From positions 248,001 to 312,000 of the forward strand of contig JAFKEE010000034.1 of assembly GCA_017307505.1 (NCBI GenBank): a DNA stretch of 64,000 bases, written 5' to 3'. The notes under the pieces were generated by a model. The model saw only the letters and a program-made list of their open reading frames with translations. It was not told where the DNA came from and made no database searches. Source of the stretch: Acidobacteriota bacterium (lineage in GTDB: Bacteria; Acidobacteriota; Terriglobia; Bryobacterales; Bryobacteraceae). Positions 31,593 to 39,739 of the stretch are shown here, one piece after another; position 1 is the stretch's first letter; each line of letters starts with the position of its first letter. The translations under genes were made by a program, and so were the position numbers.

Positions 31593-33416
31593 GTGCTTGA
31601 GAATCTGATCGCATGGCTTGGTTCTGTTGACCTGAGTCTGGCTCGTTTCGCGGCCGCCACTTTACTGCCCCTCGGCCTGTACCTGTTAACCAGCGGACTG
31701 GATGATCTCGCGATCGACGTCTGCTGGATATGGGGAAAGCTATTCCGTCCGCAGTTGCCCGCCCCCTCCGGCCAGTCCGACCCCGCCCTCGCCCTCTACA
31801 TCCCCTTGTGGCACGAAGCCGAAGTCATCGGCCCCATGCTGGACCACAACCTGGCGGCTGTCGACTATAGCAACTATGAGGTTTTCGTCGGTGTGTACCG
31901 GAACGACGCGGCCACCCGCGCGGCGGTGCTCGACCTGACGCTCCGGCATGCCCGGGTCCACCTGGCCGAAGTGCCCCACGACGGCCCCACGTCCAAGGCG
32001 GATTGCCTCAACTGGATCCGGCAGAGCATGCTGCTGTACGAAGAGAGGCACGACCTCCGTTTCGAGCTGGTGGTCATGCACGATGCCGAGGATCTCATTC
32101 ATCCCCAGTCGTTTCGCCGGATCGCGCGGTACGCGGAAGCCTACGACATGATCCAGGTGCCGGTACTGGCCCTGCCCACTTCGCCGCTGGAGTGGACGCA
32201 CGGCGTGTACTGCGACGATTTCGCCGAGAGCCAGGGCAAAGACCTGGAGACCCGCGTGCGGCTGGGCGGTTTTCTGCCGGGCTGCGGGGTGGGTACGGCG
32301 TTCCGGCGGGCCGCGCTGGACAGACTGGCGGAAGCCAACCAGAACTGCATCTTCAACCCGGCGTCGCTGACCGAGGATTACGACAACGGCCTGCGCATGT
32401 TCGGGCTCGGGTGCAGGCAGGCCATGCTGCCTCTGGAACCGGCCGGAGGCAGCCTGGTGGCGACCCGGGAATACTTCCCCCGCCGGCAGGCTCAGGCGAT
32501 CCGGCAGCGTTGCCGCTGGGTGACCGGCAACGCGCTGCAAGCGTGGGAACGCCATGGTTGGGGGCAGGGTCTGCCGAAGCCCTGGATCCAGCGCTGGTTT
32601 CTGTGGCGCGACCGCAAGGGCGTGTGGGGTAACCCGTTGAGCCTGCTGTGCAACCTGCTGCTGGCCTATGGGGTCGCCTCGTGGGGCGCCAACACCGCGG
32701 CCCACCGCGAGTGGCCGCTGCGCACGCTGGTCCACTCGACACCGGGCATGCTGGGGCTGCTGACAGTCAACGCGTCGCTGCTGGCCCTCCGGCTGGCCGT
32801 CAGGATCACGGCCGTGGCGCGCCTCTACGGCGTCGTCTTTGCCCTCGGCGTTCCGTTGCGCATGCTGTGGGGGAATTGGATCAATACCGCTGCCACTGTG
32901 GCGGCGCTGCGGCTGTGGGCGCGGCACTGCTGGAAGCGGGAGCCGCTGCGCTGGCTGAAGACGGAACACTGCTACCCCAGCCGGGAGGCGCTGATGCCGC
33001 ACAAGCGCCGTCTGGGCGAGCTGCTGGTCAGCATGGGCGACTGCTCGCAGGAGGACATCAACCGGGCGCTATTGACGCGGCCCACGGGGGTCCTGTTGGG
33101 CAATCACCTGGTGGAGCTCGGGCTGTTGTCGGAGGAGAGGCTCTATCAGGTGCTGGGCATCCAGCAGTGCCTGCCCATGGCTGAAATCGGGACTTCCGAC
33201 CTGACGGCGCGCGTGGCGAGATCGCTACCCCAGCAGGTGATGCAGGACTGGCACGTGCTCCCCTTCCGCATTCAGGACGGGGTGCTGGATGTTGCCTCGC
33301 CGCGCATGCCCAGCGACGAGATGCAGCTGTCCCTGCAGAGGTTTACGCGGCTCAACATCCGCTTCCACCTGGTCACGCCAACGGCCCTGGAATCGCTGCA
33401 CAGAGAATTCCTCTAA
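31593..33416 (+). CDS. NfrB-like membrane glycosyltransferase with MshEN domain
   Basis: A 607-residue inner-membrane protein. A hydrophobic N-terminus is followed by a GT2 glycosyltransferase domain (about 60-330) with MHDAEDLIHP, GCGVGTAFRR, TEDYDNGL and QRCRWVTGN, equivalent to the D,D,D,QxxRW set of processive synthases. Three membrane segments follow (about 350-445). Residues about 475-607 are a MshEN (GspE N-terminal) domain whose first half has two tandem 24-residue motifs, RLGELLVSMG... and LLGNHLVELG..., the pattern that binds cyclic-di-GMP in MshE. This matches NfrB, where polysaccharide export is stimulated by c-di-GMP. The start is GTG at 31593 with no strong ribosome site. It probably synthesises a surface polysaccharide. 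Confidence 0.85.
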   Translation: MLENLIAWLGSVDLSLARFAAATLLPLGLYLLTSGLDDLAIDVCWIWGKLFRPQLPAPSGQSDPALALYIPLWHEAEVIGPMLDHNLAAVDYSNYEVFVGVYRNDAATRAAVLDLTLRHARVHLAEVPHDGPTSKADCLNWIRQSMLLYEERHDLRFELVVMHDAEDLIHPQSFRRIARYAEAYDMIQVPVLALPTSPLEWTHGVYCDDFAESQGKDLETRVRLGGFLPGCGVGTAFRRAALDRLAEANQNCIFNPASLTEDYDNGLRMFGLGCRQAMLPLEPAGGSLVATREYFPRRQAQAIRQRCRWVTGNALQAWERHGWGQGLPKPWIQRWFLWRDRKGVWGNPLSLLCNLLLAYGVASWGANTAAHREWPLRTLVHSTPGMLGLLTVNASLLALRLAVRITAVARLYGVVFALGVPLRMLWGNWINTAATVAALRLWARHCWKREPLRWLKTEHCYPSREALMPHKRRLGELLVSMGDCSQEDINRALLTRPTGVLLGNHLVELGLLSEERLYQVLGIQQCLPMAEIGTSDLTARVARSLPQQVMQDWHVLPFRIQDGVLDVASPRMPSDEMQLSLQRFTRLNIRFHLVTPTALESLHREFL

Positions 33417-33457
33417 CATTGCCGCGGCCGGGCAATGCGAGCCGTGCCGGAACCGTT

Positions 33458-33961
33458 TTAAGACGGCAGGGCCTGCGCGGCCTGCAGCAGTTTCCGCACC
33501 AGGGTCGCCTGGGTGCGGACCCCAGCCTTGTGATACAGGCGTTTGAGGTAAGTCCGGACCGTATGAATCGTGATCCCCAAAGCCTTGGCCGCTTCCGCCG
33601 GAGATTTGCCATTCATCATCTGCTCCGCCAGGCGCATTTCCGCCTTGGTGAAGTGGAAGGTGGCTTCCAGCGCGGCAAGGGCCATCTGCTGCCGGCGGGC
33701 GGGATCGACCAGGGCGACTGCCCGGTACTTGGGGGTTGGCACTCCATTGACCAACGGGGTGACCCATGCAAGTAACGGCGCCTGGCCAGCGGACCGTTCG
33801 ATCTGTACCAAACGGCCCGCCGTGTCCTCCGTATCAGGCAAGCTGAGAATCTTCCTCTCGATATAAATCCCGTCCGGCGTGGAGAGGAGTTCCCGCGCCA
33901 GCGAGTTCATAGCTGCTATGTGACCGTCAAGGCCAAGAAGAACCAAACCGAGAAGTTCCAC
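33458..33961 (-). CDS. LuxR-type helix-turn-helix regulator, short
   Basis: A 167-residue protein. Residues about 1-95 look like a reduced PAS-type domain (LGLDGHIAAMNSLARELLS, VNGVPTPKYRAVALVDP). Residues about 105-165 form a LuxR helix-turn-helix: FTKAEMRLAEQMMNGKSPAEAAKALGITIHTVRTYLKRLYHKAGVRTQATLV. Related regulators are usually over 350 residues with a complete N-terminal domain, so this may be a trimmed form. The start is GTG at 33961 without a clear ribosome site; the ATG 17 codons later is also possible. Ligand and target unknown. Confidence 0.78.
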   Translation of the reverse strand: MELLGLVLLGLDGHIAAMNSLARELLSTPDGIYIERKILSLPDTEDTAGRLVQIERSAGQAPLLAWVTPLVNGVPTPKYRAVALVDPARRQQMALAALEATFHFTKAEMRLAEQMMNGKSPAEAAKALGITIHTVRTYLKRLYHKAGVRTQATLVRKLLQAAQALPS

Positions 33962-34027
33962 GCTTGTATTAGCGCAGAAATGTCTCTGTTTGGGACATCG
34001 TTAACATGTGAATTCGCATTTCTTCGT

Positions 34028-35191
34028 CTAGACAGAGGCAAAGAAAAGGCGAATTTTAGCTGCGGCCTCCCGAAGGTTATCCATGGAGTTGGCGTAGCTG
34101 AAGCGGATGTAACCCTCGCCGAAGGCACCAAAGGCGGTTCCACTCAGGCAGGCCACCCCGGCGCGCTCGAGCAAGGCGTCCGCCAGAGGCTTGGATTTCC
34201 ACCCGGTCCCCTCGATATTCGGGAAGGCATAGAAGGCACCCTCCGGCATGGGGCAGCGGAAACCGGGGATGGTATTCAGCTCGGCGACGAACACGTCGCG
34301 GCGGCGGCGGAACTCGGCGATCATCTCCTCGGCCGGTTCCTGCGGACCATTCAGGGCGGCGATGCCGGCGCGCTGGGTGAAGCTGGCGGTACAGGAATTG
34401 GAGTTCACCATGAGCTTGTTCACGGCGTCGACCAGAAGCGGGGGCATCACCCCATACCCCATGCGCCAACCGGTCATGGCGTAGGTCTTGGAGAACCCGT
34501 CCAGGATGATGGTCTTGTCGAGCATGCCCGGGAAGGTCGAGATGGAGACAACTTCCCGGCCGTAGCTCATCCTGCTGTATATTTCGTCGGAGAGGACGAC
34601 GACGTCGCGGTCGCGCAGCATTTCGGCGATCGCCGCGATGTCCTCCCGGGGAATGACTCCGCCGGTGGGGTTGGCCGGAGAATTGAGGATCACCATTTTT
34701 GTGCGGTCGGACAGTTTTTCCCGGAAAAGGTCCAGGTTGAAACTGAAACCGCGGTCTTCCACCAGGGGCATCGGGACGGGCACGCCGCCGAGGTAGTTGA
34801 TCATCGACTCGTAGATGGGGAATGACGGATTGGGGTAGATCACCTCGTCGCCCGGGTCGATTAACGCCATCATGGGGAAGAAAATAATGGGCTTTCCGCC
34901 GGGCACAACGCAAACGCGTTCCGGGCCGACGTCGATTCCGCGGGTGCGGGAGACATAGCTGGAGATAGCGGCCCGCAATTCGGGCTGGCCCTGCGTGGGG
35001 CCGTAGTGGGTCCAACCCTCGTCGAGCGCCTGCTTGGCCGCGTCGACAATATGGCGGGGGGTTGCGAAATCAGGCTCACCAATCTCCAGGTGGATGATGT
35101 GCCGGCCCTGGGCTTCGAGGCCCCGGGCCCGCACGAGTACTTCGAACGCGGTCTCGACTCCGATCCGCGTCATGCTGGATGCTAACTTCAT
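34028..35191 (-). CDS. PLP-dependent aminotransferase (class I/II fold)
   Basis: A 387-residue enzyme of the aspartate-aminotransferase fold. The PLP Lys is in DGFSKTYAMTGWR; other contacts are HYGPTQGQPELR, NSPANPTGG and SDEIYSRM. The N-terminal block HLEIGEPDFATP and the late YIRFSYANS region fit subgroup I-gamma aminotransferases that work on aspartate, alanine, aromatic or N-succinyl-diaminopimelate substrates; the exact substrate cannot be read off. It is a single gene between the LuxR regulator and the second ECF unit. Confidence 0.92.
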   Translation of the reverse strand: MKLASSMTRIGVETAFEVLVRARGLEAQGRHIIHLEIGEPDFATPRHIVDAAKQALDEGWTHYGPTQGQPELRAAISSYVSRTRGIDVGPERVCVVPGGKPIIFFPMMALIDPGDEVIYPNPSFPIYESMINYLGGVPVPMPLVEDRGFSFNLDLFREKLSDRTKMVILNSPANPTGGVIPREDIAAIAEMLRDRDVVVLSDEIYSRMSYGREVVSISTFPGMLDKTIILDGFSKTYAMTGWRMGYGVMPPLLVDAVNKLMVNSNSCTASFTQRAGIAALNGPQEPAEEMIAEFRRRRDVFVAELNTIPGFRCPMPEGAFYAFPNIEGTGWKSKPLADALLERAGVACLSGTAFGAFGEGYIRFSYANSMDNLREAAAKIRLFFASV

Positions 35192-35388
35192 GAAGGCGCC
35201 TTTCTTGTCCGGCCGGACAGGGGCCGGAGAAGCGAATAAAGATAGATAGAAGGGGGTCCGGCGAATCGGGGGGCGTCAAACTGGGCGCTTCCCTCGGCGT
35301 GGCCGGTCTCATACAATCACAGAATAGCGCCGATAGAAAGACTTGCACGGCCGGCGGGCTTCCTGCGTCAGACATTTCAGCGGAGCCC

Positions 35389-35991
35389 ATGCAGATACCG
35401 GTCCTCAGTCTTGGCCTGGCAATGAACGAGCCACATGAGCTGCCCCTGTGCCCGGCGGTTTCCCCGGAATGGCGGGAAAAACAGGATCAGTTCGTTCAGG
35501 CCAACATGCGCCGGGTTTTTCTGATCATCTACCGCATCGTGGGCAATGTGGCTGACGCCCAAGACCTTACGCAGGAAGCATTTATCAAAGCCCTGCAGCG
35601 GCAGGACCAGCTGAAAGACCTGGAGAAGGCCGCCCACTGGCTCTCGCGCATCGCTTCCAACACGGCCATCGACTTTCTGCGCCGCCAGGGCCGCGCCAAT
35701 CTCACGGAAATCGACGAAATCGCGGATCCGCTGGCCACTGCGCCGGAGCGCAGCCCGGAATCGCTGGTGCTGCGCACCGAACACCAGGATTATCTTGCCG
35801 AAGGGTTGAGCCGCCTCACCGCCCGGGAGCGGGCCGCGCTGATCCTCCGGGACGTTGAGGACTTGCCCGCCGAGGAAGTGGCGCGGCGGTTGAATTGCGG
35901 CAAGGCGACCGTGCGGTCGCATATTGCCAATGCCCGAACCAAGCTCCGGAAGTATCTGGAGCGGAATCGACAGGAGTTGAAACGCCCATGA
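35389..35991 (+). CDS. ECF-type RNA polymerase sigma factor
   Basis: A 200-residue sigma factor with sigma2 (IIYRIVGNVADAQDLTQEAFIKAL, HWLSRIASNTAIDFLRR) and sigma4 (LTARERAALILRDVEDLPAEEVARRLNCGKATVRSHIANARTKL). The ATG at 35389 follows GGAG and is chosen over an upstream reading and over ATG 35422. Its stop overlaps the start of the next gene by ATGA; the next gene is a membrane anti-sigma candidate, so the pair is the classic sigma/anti-sigma arrangement. Confidence 0.92.
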   Translation: MQIPVLSLGLAMNEPHELPLCPAVSPEWREKQDQFVQANMRRVFLIIYRIVGNVADAQDLTQEAFIKALQRQDQLKDLEKAAHWLSRIASNTAIDFLRRQGRANLTEIDEIADPLATAPERSPESLVLRTEHQDYLAEGLSRLTARERAALILRDVEDLPAEEVARRLNCGKATVRSHIANARTKLRKYLERNRQELKRP

Positions 35992-36572
35992 CGAGTCATC
36001 CTGGGCCGGAGCAACTCGCGCTTTTTGCCGGCAACGACCTGCCCGCCTGGACGGCGCTGCGGGTGCGTGTGCATCTCTATGCCTGCGCGCACTGCTCCGC
36101 GGAAGTGGCGGCGCTGCGGTCGCTCCGGCAGGAACTGCGCCACCGGGCTGTGGAACTGCCGGAAGATCTGGACTGGAGCGCCCTGGAAGCCGAAATGGGT
36201 GCCAACATTCGCCTGGGCCTCTCGGCCGGCGCGATTGTCGACCGTCCGGCGGTGAAGGAGGCCTTGCCGCTGCCGGAACCCGCCGGCTGGCGTCTTGCCG
36301 TTGTCCTGGCTTCCCTCTCGTTTGTTGCCGTGGCCGGCTGGTGGCTGAGGAATCCCGCGAATCTGCGGCCCGCCGCCGACCCCGCCGCCTCGGTGCTCTC
36401 CGAAGCACGTCCGGACGGGCTGGCCCTGCAGAATAGCGGCGCCGCTCTGACACTGCTCAATCATTCGGAACAGCCCGCGGTCACCACCGTCAGTTGGGAT
36501 GGCGGCGCGCGGGCCAGCTTTGTCGACTCAGAAACCGGTCAGGTGACCATCCACCATGTCTCCGCGCAATAG
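35988..36572 (+). CDS. Membrane anti-sigma factor candidate (zinc-finger type)
   Basis: A 194-residue protein. The N-terminus (MTSHPGPEQLALFAGNDL) and HLYACAHCSAEVAALR at about residues 28-43 give the HxxxCxxC pattern of zinc anti-sigma domains. One membrane segment (LAVVLASLSFVAVAGWWL, about 107-124) precedes a periplasmic part of about 70 residues without a clear fold. It overlaps the sigma gene by 4 bp and the following gene by 17 bp. It is expected to hold the sigma factor inactive until a signal from outside acts on the periplasmic part. Confidence 0.82.
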   Translation: MTSHPGPEQLALFAGNDLPAWTALRVRVHLYACAHCSAEVAALRSLRQELRHRAVELPEDLDWSALEAEMGANIRLGLSAGAIVDRPAVKEALPLPEPAGWRLAVVLASLSFVAVAGWWLRNPANLRPAADPAASVLSEARPDGLALQNSGAALTLLNHSEQPAVTTVSWDGGARASFVDSETGQVTIHHVSAQ

Positions 36573-37674
36573 TATTCTGCTCGTCCTCGGCATGGCAGCC
36601 GCGCTGTACGCGCAAGGGCCGGAAGTGCCCGTGGACCCCAGCAACTCCTTCCAGGTGAACCTGCCGGGCGACGGCCCGTTGTCGCTGGTGTCCGCCGACT
36701 GGGGCCGCACCCGGGCGACGGCTCGCGGCGGCGCGATGCTGGTGGACCTCCATTCCACCCTGGTATTCAAGAACGCCTCGCCCCGGCCCATCCGCGGCGT
36801 CTCACTGCTGGTGCTGGCCCAGGAGGTCACCCCTGGCGGCAAAGCGTCCGTCACCGTCCCCAGCCTCGACGTCCAGCCGGGTGAAAGCTTCCCCATCCGG
36901 GTGGACCTGCGCCTGATGCGGCCGCTCAATACGGGCGCCGGCGCCCTCGTCCAGGTGGGCCTCGATGGTGTCCTCTTTGAAGACCTCACGTTTTACGGGC
37001 CGAACCGGCTGAACGCCCGGCGCGACATGCTCGCCTGGGAGATCAGCGCCCGGCGCGACCGCAAAGCGATGCTGGCCGCGCTGAACCAGGGCGGACCCGA
37101 AATCCTGCGCAAGCAGTTGCTTGCCGTGCTCGCCAGGCCGGCCGACAACCTCGTCATGGGGATGCAGGTCGCCCGGGCCATGCCCTCCACCAATGTGGAA
37201 GCCGGCCGCAGCGTCGAGTTTGCGTTCCTGCAATTTCCCGATGCCCCGGTGGAGCTGCTCTCCGGCGACGTCCGCATGACCGGCACCGAGGCGCGCGCGC
37301 CGCGCATCGAGCTGCAGAGCAAGGCGAAGCGGGCCATCCGTTTTGTCGAGCTCGGCTGGCTGGCTAAGGACGAACAGGGCAGGGAATTCATGGCCGGGAC
37401 CCTGCCGGCCGACCTGAGCCTACCGCCTGGGCAGCACTCGACCATCCGCAAGGAAAACACGCTGCGCTTTGCGAAACCCGTGAACAGCCTGACGGCTTTC
37501 CCCAGCGCGGTGGAGTTTTCGGACGGCGACCTGTGGGTGCCCTCCTACGCCGCCTTGAAAGACCCGCGCCTGGCGGCAGCACTGCCGGCTTCGGGCGAAG
37601 AGCGCCGTCTGGCCGAGTTGTACCGCCGCAAGGGGCTGGAAGCGGTGGTCCAGCAGCTTCGCTCATTGCGCTAA
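36556..37674 (+). CDS. Exported protein of unknown function in the ECF operon
   Basis: A 372-residue protein with a signal peptide (SILLVLGMAAALYAQ). The mature part shows repeated beta-sandwich-like blocks (SLVSADWGRTRATARGGAML, LTFYGPNRLNARRDMLAWEI, TGTEARAPRIELQSKAKRAI, IRFVELGWLAKDEQGREFM). It overlaps the anti-sigma gene by 17 bp, so it is cotranslated with it. I do not recognise the family. A role as the extracellular sensor or as a partner that binds the periplasmic end of the anti-sigma factor fits the context but is inference. Confidence 0.72.
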   Translation: MSPRNSILLVLGMAAALYAQGPEVPVDPSNSFQVNLPGDGPLSLVSADWGRTRATARGGAMLVDLHSTLVFKNASPRPIRGVSLLVLAQEVTPGGKASVTVPSLDVQPGESFPIRVDLRLMRPLNTGAGALVQVGLDGVLFEDLTFYGPNRLNARRDMLAWEISARRDRKAMLAALNQGGPEILRKQLLAVLARPADNLVMGMQVARAMPSTNVEAGRSVEFAFLQFPDAPVELLSGDVRMTGTEARAPRIELQSKAKRAIRFVELGWLAKDEQGREFMAGTLPADLSLPPGQHSTIRKENTLRFAKPVNSLTAFPSAVEFSDGDLWVPSYAALKDPRLAAALPASGEERRLAELYRRKGLEAVVQQLRSLR

Positions 37675-37685
37675 GCTTCTAGCAG

Positions 37686-37907
37686 ATGGATATCACTGGG
37701 TTGATTGGCCGTTCCCCTGACCGCTTGTCGCTGGCCGAGCGCCGCAATTTCGCCGGGCTCTGGATCGCCCTGGAACTCTACACTCCGGAAACACTGCCGC
37801 TGCGGCGGATTGAGGCGGCGGGACGCAATGTCTCCGAGTGCGCCCGGCAGTTGAAGTCACGCGGGCTGGACCCGCTGAACTTCGAGTTCGTTGCGCTCAA
37901 GAATTAG
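37686..37907 (+). CDS. Small protein of unknown function
   Basis: A 73-residue soluble protein (start MDITGLIGRSPDRLSLAERR, then FAGLWIALELYTPETLPLRRIEAAG). It is acidic to neutral, mostly helical by appearance, with one Cys. It lies 11 bp after the exported ECF-operon protein and may be the last gene of that unit. No ribosome site of note, and no family recognised. Confidence 0.6.
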   Translation: MDITGLIGRSPDRLSLAERRNFAGLWIALELYTPETLPLRRIEAAGRNVSECARQLKSRGLDPLNFEFVALKN

Positions 37908-38009
37908 GGGCATCCCCGGAGACGGCCAGGGGGCCGCCTGCGGACGAGGGCGTCCGCCGTCCCAGCGGGTTCTCCTGTATACACTGGGGACGCCCATCCA
38001 GTGGGCCCT

Positions 38010-38825
38010 TCACTGCTGCGGCTTCGGCTGCGGTGCGGTGGCTCCGCCGAGGCCCGCGTAATTGTCCTTCACCTTCGTCACTTTGCCGTTGGCGAAGGTG
38101 ACGAACGTGATCTTGCCGGGCGGGAAGCCGTAGATCCAATCCTCCGACTCCAACCCGTCCTTGGTTTCCCGGACGCGATCGCGCGGCTGGCCCATCGCCA
38201 TCTTCACCTGATCGCGGTTCATGCCGATCTCGGCTCGCTTGGCTTTGATGGCCTCCTGGATCTCGGGCGGCAGGGTCTCGAAGTAGCTCTCCGTGGCGCT
38301 GCGCTTTTCAAAATCCAACACGGGCGCCAGGATCGTCTTGATCTCGGCCGGTTTCATGGCCGGCATGCGGCCGGGAAAGACCACGGCGATGGTCGTGCCG
38401 GCGCTGCGCGACTGATTGCGGGTCATGGGCACCGTGGAAGAACCTCCGCCGACGCCGCCCTCAATGCGCTCATACCATTTGCCCTTCACGTTCAGGCCGT
38501 TGTTGATCTGCAGAATCAGCTTGTTGTCGTCGAAGTCGATCTTCGTGACCTGGACCAGTTCGCCGACGCGCGCCACGGGGCCGTAATCGTCGCCGATGGC
38601 CAGCCACTCCTTCTTGTCGTACTTGCCGTCGCTGGGGAACGGGACGGCCTTTTTGGACCGGGGCAGAAAGGCTTTGACGGTGGCGTATTCGGCCGTCAGG
38701 CCGCGGATCAGCTCTACCTTTTCTTCGTCGGTAAGCTTGCGGATGGGGTCGGCCTTGCCGGTCTGCGCAGGCGCGAGGCTGCTGGTGAGCCCCAGCACGA
38801 TCAGCAGGAGCGGGAAGCGTTTCAT
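38010..38825 (-). CDS. Exported protein with a BamE/SmpA-like end
   Basis: A 271-residue protein with a signal peptide (FPLLLIVLGLTSSLAPAQ). Residues about 20-160 are of unknown fold. Towards the end it has AEIGMNRDQVKMAMGQPRD, then WIYGF and VTFANGKVTKVKD, which match the GMTxxQVxxxLGxPxxxxxxxxxxxWxY pattern of SmpA/OmlA and related small outer-membrane lipoproteins. No lipobox is present. GAGGAA precedes the ATG and overlaps the end of the CPBP gene upstream, so the two are coupled. Confidence 0.75.
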   Translation of the reverse strand: MKRFPLLLIVLGLTSSLAPAQTGKADPIRKLTDEEKVELIRGLTAEYATVKAFLPRSKKAVPFPSDGKYDKKEWLAIGDDYGPVARVGELVQVTKIDFDDNKLILQINNGLNVKGKWYERIEGGVGGGSSTVPMTRNQSRSAGTTIAVVFPGRMPAMKPAEIKTILAPVLDFEKRSATESYFETLPPEIQEAIKAKRAEIGMNRDQVKMAMGQPRDRVRETKDGLESEDWIYGFPPGKITFVTFANGKVTKVKDNYAGLGGATAPQPKPQQ

Positions 38826-38829
38826 TTCC

Positions 38830-39723
38830 TCACAACTCCTTTCCGGGCTCGACTTTCGGCTCCGGCGGCGCGGCATCCACCAGCGGAGCGGCCTGCCGTT
38901 CCAGCGGCGCCCGCCACAACCAGGCGCCCAGCAGCAGCACGCTGAGGGTCGCCAGGATGCTGCCCTCGGTGCCGTAGGAACCACCGCTCCACAACGGTCC
39001 TGCCTTCCAACGCAGAGTGTAGCCCGTTAATCCCATGGTAAACCCGCTCAGGTTCACGCCGAAGAGCGGCAGGGTCCAGTTCCAGCCGAAGTGCAGTCCG
39101 ATGGGCAGCCACAGATCCCCGCTGCGATAGAACGCATAGCCGAACACAATGCCCCAGAGGCCCGTGTTCAGGATGCCCAACGGGTTGGTGCCCATATTGT
39201 CCAGGTGCGCCAGCGCGAACAGGACGCCGAACGGCGGAATCACCCACCACGGGCCGTAGGCACGCAACAGGATCTGGAAGGCGTACCCGCGGAACATCAT
39301 CTCTTCTCCGACGGCTCCGAAGAGTAAGACGACCGAGACGAGAAGAAGTTTCCCCGGAGTGAAGGCGTTGGCCGGATCCGTCGACGGTTCGATGGCGGCC
39401 ATCCGGATCCCGACCGGAACAATCAGCGTCACCAGGGCCGCGAGGATCCCTCCGCCCACGCCCAGCCAGAGGTGGCGCAGGCTGGAGGCCGTCCAGGCCA
39501 TGCCGATGTCCTCCAGGCGGCCGCGCTCAAAGGTGCGGACCACGAACAGGCTGGCGAGCGTGGCGGCGATGAACAGGCTCATGGCCGCGGCCACCAGGAT
39601 ACTGGATCCGCTCAGCAGCCAGCCGATCAGACCGCCGGCATAGCGGATGAACAGCAGGAACAGGCCGCCGCGCAGCAGCAGCCCGAAAAGTCCCGGCTTG
39701 GAATCAGGAGTTGCGTCCGGCAT
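38830..39723 (-). CDS. CPBP family intramembrane metalloprotease
   Basis: A 297-residue polytopic protein of the CPBP (Abi/Rce1-like) family. Motif 1 is EEMMFRGYAFQ (EExxxR), motif 2 is FALAH and motif 3 is GLHFGWNW (HxxxN-type with Trp), so the active-site residues are complete. Around seven hydrophobic segments are present. Related proteins process prenylated or membrane-bound peptides, act in bacteriocin immunity or regulate membrane signalling; the target here is unknown. It is followed after 4 bp by the BamE-like gene. Confidence 0.88.
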   Translation of the reverse strand: MPDATPDSKPGLFGLLLRGGLFLLFIRYAGGLIGWLLSGSSILVAAAMSLFIAATLASLFVVRTFERGRLEDIGMAWTASSLRHLWLGVGGGILAALVTLIVPVGIRMAAIEPSTDPANAFTPGKLLLVSVVLLFGAVGEEMMFRGYAFQILLRAYGPWWVIPPFGVLFALAHLDNMGTNPLGILNTGLWGIVFGYAFYRSGDLWLPIGLHFGWNWTLPLFGVNLSGFTMGLTGYTLRWKAGPLWSGGSYGTEGSILATLSVLLLGAWLWRAPLERQAAPLVDAAPPEPKVEPGKEL

Positions 39724-39739
39724 CCGCGCCTTTGCCCGC

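Noticed and set aside
33417-33437. Hairpin CATTGCC...GGCAATG after the glycosyltransferase
   Set aside because: A 7-bp stem without a T-run on either strand, so it is not convincing as a terminator.
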